The notes beneath the pieces are model-generated. The model was not told where the DNA came from, searched no databases, and worked only from the letters and a program-made list of their open reading frames with translations. DNA of 9,879 nucleotides, from contig JAUVCS010000019.1 in the NCBI GenBank assembly GCA_030590745.1, positions 1-9,879 on the forward strand, given 5' to 3'. Shown one piece after another: positions 6,434-9,879 of the stretch. The position numbers and the translations under genes are program-made. Source of the stretch: Desulfuromusa sp. Lineage in GTDB: Bacteria; Desulfobacterota; Desulfuromonadia; Desulfuromonadales; Geopsychrobacteraceae. The number at the start of each line of letters is the position of its first letter. The first letter of the stretch is position 1.

Positions 6434-8638
6434 ATGATGGATCTGGGTCATTTCAATAAAAACAGGAACCATCTGTCAGCCATGAACAGCGCAAAGATAC
6501 TCATTGTTGATGATGATCCAACCATGGCCAAAAGTATCAAGGCTGTCCTTACGCTAGAGGGATTGAATTCACATTCGGTTTCTAGTGGAATGGCGGCAAT
6601 GGAGGAACTTCACGATAAAAAATATGATTTAGTTCTCCTTGATCTGAACATGCCGGATATGTGTGGGGAAGAGGTTCTAGATCTCATCAATAGGAGTAAT
6701 ATTGATACAAATGTCGTCGTTGTCAGTGGTGAATCTGAAATAAAAAAAGCGATTCATGTATTGAAAAATGGGGCTAGAGACTTCATCAGAAAACCTTATT
6801 CTACAGATGAGCTCCTGTTTTCAATCAAAAATATTCTGGAAAAGATTTTCCTGGAGCAGGAAAACCGGGAGATAGTGAACAAACTCGAAGAATCAGAAGC
6901 TCTACATCGGTTTATTGTCCATAATTCGCCCGATTTACTTTACATGCTGGATAGTACCGGGCATTTTGTTTTTATCAATAAGAATACTGTTAAATCACTG
7001 GGCTACAGCAGAAAAGAGTTTATCGGAAAACACTATACAGATGTGGTCTATGAAAAAGATATCGATCGAGCAAAGCTTTTTTTCAACAATAAACAATTCC
7101 CTAAAAATACCGCCGGCCAGGAACTGAGATTGAAGTGTAAAAATAATGGATCTCTCCTGCACGTTGAAGTTCGTGCAATTAATATTGAAAAGAAAAATTC
7201 TGGGGGGTTTAAACTTGGTCGGAACTATAATCAGAACCAAAACTTTATTGGGACCTACGGGGTTGCTAGAGATATCAGTGAAAGAAAAAAAGCCGAAGAA
7301 ATTATCCGCTTTCAGAATAATCATGACCTCCTGACCGGGTTACCCAACCGAACGATATTGAAAGAAGACCTGGTATCTCTGATATCTCATTCCCATGAAA
7401 ACAAAGAAAAATTTGCGCTACTGTTTATTGATATAAACCGTTTTAAATTAATTAATGATACTTACGGGACAAGCTATGGTGATGAAATACTTAAAAATCT
7501 TGCCGAATACCTGCGAAGATGTACCCGCGAAGAAGATACTCTGGCCCGACTCGGGAGTGATGAATTTATCCTTCTGATCTCCAATATAAACTCCCCCGAT
7601 GACGCCATTGCGGTTGCCAAGAAAATTACCACAGAAGTCACTCCCCCCTTCAAACATCAGGGGCAGGAAATTCATATTACTCTAAGTGTTGGTATTGCAA
7701 TCTATCCAGATCATGGGAAAACCCGGGAAGAGTTGCTAAGTAACGCTGACACCGCTGTGTGTAGTGCAAAAACAAAAACCAGAAAGAAGTATTGTCTTTA
7801 TAGTGATAAACTTAAAAATAAAAACAGCCATACTGTTTTTATTGAAAACATGATCAGAGATTCGATTAAAAATGAACGGTTTGTGGTTTATTACCAGCCC
7901 CAGATTGATCTGAGCTCAGGAAAAGTCCATGCAGTAGAAGCACTTGTCAGAATTTTATCCACCGACAACACTCTTGTCCTCCCCAACAAGTTCATCGATA
8001 TTGCAGAAGAGACCTCATTAATCAATGATATCGGGGAGATTGTCCTCAAAAAAGTATGTCAGGATATATACAATTGGAATAAAAAAGGGATACAGGTGCA
8101 AGTATCCATCAATGTATCCGCGCTACAGCTGGCAACAAGTAATTTTGCTGAAGAGGTTTTGGAAGAACTACACTCCTTTCAAATTAATCCACAAGAAATT
8201 GAGATTGAGTTAACTGAAAATGTCTTGATTAGAAATATAAATAAGACAATTTCAAATATTATAAAATTAACCGACGCCGGAGTCAAAATTGCTATTGATG
8301 ATTTTGGTACCGGTTATTCATCCCTCAGTTACTTGAATCATCTACCACTGAATACATTGAAGCTGGATCGGTCCTTTATGAAAAGCATCACGGATGACAA
8401 TATGCACGACACAATTGTCCCGGCGATAATCAATGTATCAAAAGGGCTGCAACTTGATTTTATCGCAGAAGGGGTAGAAACCCGGGCCCAGCACGAATAT
8501 TTACTCAAGCAAGGTTCCTGTATTGTGCAGGGGTTCTACTACAGTAAACCAATTGAGAAGACCGAGTTGCTCAGCTTTATCGACAAATACGGAATAAAAG
8601 AGAAAGAGTGTGACAGTTCGGAAAGGATCAGCAGATAA
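6434..8638 (+). CDS. Receiver-PAS-GGDEF-EAL protein, c-di-GMP turnover, probable phosphodiesterase
   Basis: This is a 734-residue cytosolic response regulator for cyclic di-GMP. The receiver (about 20-135) has acidic Asp26/Asp27, phospho-acceptor Asp70 in LLDLNMP, Ser98 and Lys120. A charged, probably coiled helix (132-158) joins it to a PAS domain with PAC motif (about 154-293). The GGDEF domain (from DLLTGLPNR at 298-306) carries GSDEF at 374-378: the second Gly is Ser, but Asp376 and Glu377 remain. An RxxD product-inhibition site (Arg365, Asp368) is present at the usual five-residue distance. The EAL domain looks complete: EALVR at 502-506, NVSALQL, ELTEN, DDFGTGYSSL, LKLDRSF, AEGVET and QGFYYSKP. 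I infer c-di-GMP hydrolysis, with the GGDEF part regulatory or weakly active. The start could instead be the ATG at 6482 (MNSAKILIVDD, more typical for receivers, with AGGAA 13 bases upstream). It follows the kinase by 6 bases, in one operon. Confidence 0.93.
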   Translation: MMDLGHFNKNRNHLSAMNSAKILIVDDDPTMAKSIKAVLTLEGLNSHSVSSGMAAMEELHDKKYDLVLLDLNMPDMCGEEVLDLINRSNIDTNVVVVSGESEIKKAIHVLKNGARDFIRKPYSTDELLFSIKNILEKIFLEQENREIVNKLEESEALHRFIVHNSPDLLYMLDSTGHFVFINKNTVKSLGYSRKEFIGKHYTDVVYEKDIDRAKLFFNNKQFPKNTAGQELRLKCKNNGSLLHVEVRAINIEKKNSGGFKLGRNYNQNQNFIGTYGVARDISERKKAEEIIRFQNNHDLLTGLPNRTILKEDLVSLISHSHENKEKFALLFIDINRFKLINDTYGTSYGDEILKNLAEYLRRCTREEDTLARLGSDEFILLISNINSPDDAIAVAKKITTEVTPPFKHQGQEIHITLSVGIAIYPDHGKTREELLSNADTAVCSAKTKTRKKYCLYSDKLKNKNSHTVFIENMIRDSIKNERFVVYYQPQIDLSSGKVHAVEALVRILSTDNTLVLPNKFIDIAEETSLINDIGEIVLKKVCQDIYNWNKKGIQVQVSINVSALQLATSNFAEEVLEELHSFQINPQEIEIELTENVLIRNINKTISNIIKLTDAGVKIAIDDFGTGYSSLSYLNHLPLNTLKLDRSFMKSITDDNMHDTIVPAIINVSKGLQLDFIAEGVETRAQHEYLLKQGSCIVQGFYYSKPIEKTELLSFIDKYGIKEKECDSSERISR

Positions 8639-8639
8639 A

Positions 8640-8669
8640 AAAAGCCCCGTCAAAATTGACGGGGCTTTT
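8640..8669. terminator. Bidirectional intrinsic terminator between the c-di-GMP gene and ppdK
   Basis: The inverted repeat 8640-8653 with 8656-8669 has a GCCCCGTC/GACGGGGC core flanked by A and T runs. On the + strand the core is followed by TTTT. On the - strand it is followed by a T7 run (complement of 8637-8643, overlapping the + gene's stop codon), so it should work best for the leftward ppdK transcript while also ending the rightward operon. Confidence 0.88.
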
Positions 8670-8674
8670 AAATA

Positions 8675-9879
8675 TCAATGTTCCAGCAAAACAGCGTGTG
8701 CCGCTGCCAAACGGGCTATCGGCACCCGATAGGGAGAACAGGAGACATAATCTAAACCGATGTCGTGACAAAAAATAACGCTGGATGGTTCTCCACCGTG
8801 TTCACCACAAATCCCAACTTTTAAATCGGGACGGGTTTGACGACCCCGTTCAAAACCGATTTTAACCAATTCCCCCACCCCACGCTGGTCAAGAGCAACA
8901 AAAGGATCTTTTTTCAGAACTCCGCGCTCAATGTACTCAGGAAGAAAATGCCCTGCATCATCGCGTGACAGACCATAGGCTGTCTGGGTTAAATCATTGG
9001 TTCCAAAAGAGAAAAAATCTGCTTCACGAGCAATCGCATCGGCAGTTAATGCAGCCCGTGGCAATTCAATCATTGTTCCGATTAAATAATCGACCTTAAC
9101 CCCATAGTTTTCACAGACAGCATCTGCCACCTTAATTGCATTGGCACGCAATATTTGCAATTCGTTAACATGACTGACCAGTGGAATCATGATCTCCGGA
9201 ATAATCTTAAAACCTTCGTTTTTAACCAGCTCACAGGCCGCTTCCATAATTGCCTGAACCTGCATATCATAAACTTCAGGATAGGTGATTGCCAGGCGAC
9301 AACCACGATGTCCCAGCATCGGGTTAAACTCATGAAGACTGGCTACGTGCTCTTTAACTTCTGAAAAACGGACTCCAGCTGCATTGGCAAGCTCAGAAAC
9401 ATCATCATCTGTTTGGGGAAGAAACTCATGTAAGGGGGGATCAAGTAAGCGAATGGTCACAGGAAACCCTTTCATTTCACGGAAAAGACCAATAAAATCC
9501 CCTTTTTGCATCGGTAAAATTTTATCCAGAGCGCGCTTGCGCCCTTCCAGATCATTCGCCAGAATCATCTCGCGCACCGCCTGAATTCTATCTCCCTCAA
9601 AAAACATATGTTCAGTTCGGCATAGACCGATACCTTCTGCACCGAAATCGCGGGCAACCTTAGCATCACGGGGCGTATCAGCATTGGTACGCACTTTCAG
9701 CCGCTTGAACTGATCTACCCAGCCCATAAACATGGCAAAATCACCACTCACAGCGGGTTGAATCTTCGGCACTACACCAAGCATCACGTCACCGCTGGAG
9801 CCATTTAAAGTGATCTCATCACCACGTTTAATTAATTGACCTGATTTTGTGATCAATTGTTGTTTTTCATAGTCAATTT
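8675..9879 (-). CDS. ppdK: Pyruvate,phosphate dikinase, C-terminal part (5' end outside the window)
   Basis: This enzyme interconverts pyruvate + ATP + phosphate with PEP + AMP + pyrophosphate. About 400 C-terminal residues of a protein normally near 880 are present. The frame stays open to the right edge, and the upstream codons (IDYEKQQ, then GDEITLNGSSGDV) match the end of the phosphohistidine swivel domain, so there is no internal start; the TTG at 9856 is not one. The PEP/pyruvate TIM-barrel is complete: RTNADTPRDA, GIGLCRTEHMF, TIRLLDPPLHEFLP, NPMLGHRG, GTMIELPRAA, FSFGTNDLTQ and GICGEHGGEPSSV. In the last of these the Cys codon (8807-8809) corresponds to the catalytic acid of the Clostridium symbiosum enzyme. 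The DPPLHEFLP and GEHGGEPSS motifs favour PPDK over PEP synthase. The nucleotide-binding domain and the phosphorylated His lie outside the window. The gene converges on the c-di-GMP operon across the shared terminator. Confidence 0.96.
   Translation of the reverse strand, partial: IDYEKQQLITKSGQLIKRGDEITLNGSSGDVMLGVVPKIQPAVSGDFAMFMGWVDQFKRLKVRTNADTPRDAKVARDFGAEGIGLCRTEHMFFEGDRIQAVREMILANDLEGRKRALDKILPMQKGDFIGLFREMKGFPVTIRLLDPPLHEFLPQTDDDVSELANAAGVRFSEVKEHVASLHEFNPMLGHRGCRLAITYPEVYDMQVQAIMEAACELVKNEGFKIIPEIMIPLVSHVNELQILRANAIKVADAVCENYGVKVDYLIGTMIELPRAALTADAIAREADFFSFGTNDLTQTAYGLSRDDAGHFLPEYIERGVLKKDPFVALDQRGVGELVKIGFERGRQTRPDLKVGICGEHGGEPSSVIFCHDIGLDYVSCSPYRVPIARLAAAHAVLLEH

Noticed and set aside
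6434..8638. The GGDEF-EAL protein as a catalytically dead receptor
   Set aside because: The EAL signature residues (EALVR, NVS, ELTE, DDFGTGYSSL, KLD, AEGVET) are all present, so loss of phosphodiesterase activity is not supported.
8675..9856. A short stand-alone PEP-utilising protein starting at TTG 9856
   Set aside because: The frame is open through the right edge and upstream codons continue the pyruvate,phosphate dikinase sequence, so this is a gene cut by the window.

Overview
The window looks like ordinary chromosomal DNA from an anaerobic Desulfuromonadales/Geobacter-like bacterium (Desulfobacterota). The indications are a long-form acetate kinase of the type I associate with that group, a pyruvate,phosphate dikinase, and an HDOD-domain histidine kinase paired with a composite c-di-GMP protein. 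This assignment rests on recalled family resemblance, not on a search. I see no phage, IS transposase, CRISPR array, tRNA or rRNA.

Layout. Positions 1-198 are a leader without a convincing gene; a cluster of short inverted repeats near its left end may be a dispersed repeat or the tail of an upstream gene. Acetate kinase (199-1464, +) follows. It converges on a radical SAM protein (1576-2463, -) across a shared, nearly perfect hairpin terminator. The radical SAM gene is divergent from a two-gene operon (2627-4197, +): a fumarylacetoacetase-family hydrolase whose stop overlaps the start of a Rossmann/DUF2520 protein. A 103-bp gap with a perfect A/T palindrome leads to a second two-gene operon (4301-8638, +): an HDOD-GAF-like-histidine kinase, then a receiver-PAS-GGDEF-EAL protein. 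That operon ends in a strong bidirectional terminator facing the C-terminal part of pyruvate,phosphate dikinase (8675-9879, -), which runs off the right edge.

Function. Acetate kinase and pyruvate,phosphate dikinase are central-carbon enzymes of the acetate/pyruvate/PEP node, but they sit on opposite strands at opposite ends and need not be co-regulated. The hydrolase/DUF2520 pair is translationally coupled and probably metabolic, with an unknown substrate. The kinase/receiver pair has everything expected of a cytosolic phosphorelay that ends in c-di-GMP turnover: conserved His, conserved Asp, an intact EAL site, and a GGDEF site altered to GSDEF that keeps its RxxD inhibitory site. This pair is the most interesting part of the window. 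It is a recombination of known domains rather than clearly a new system.
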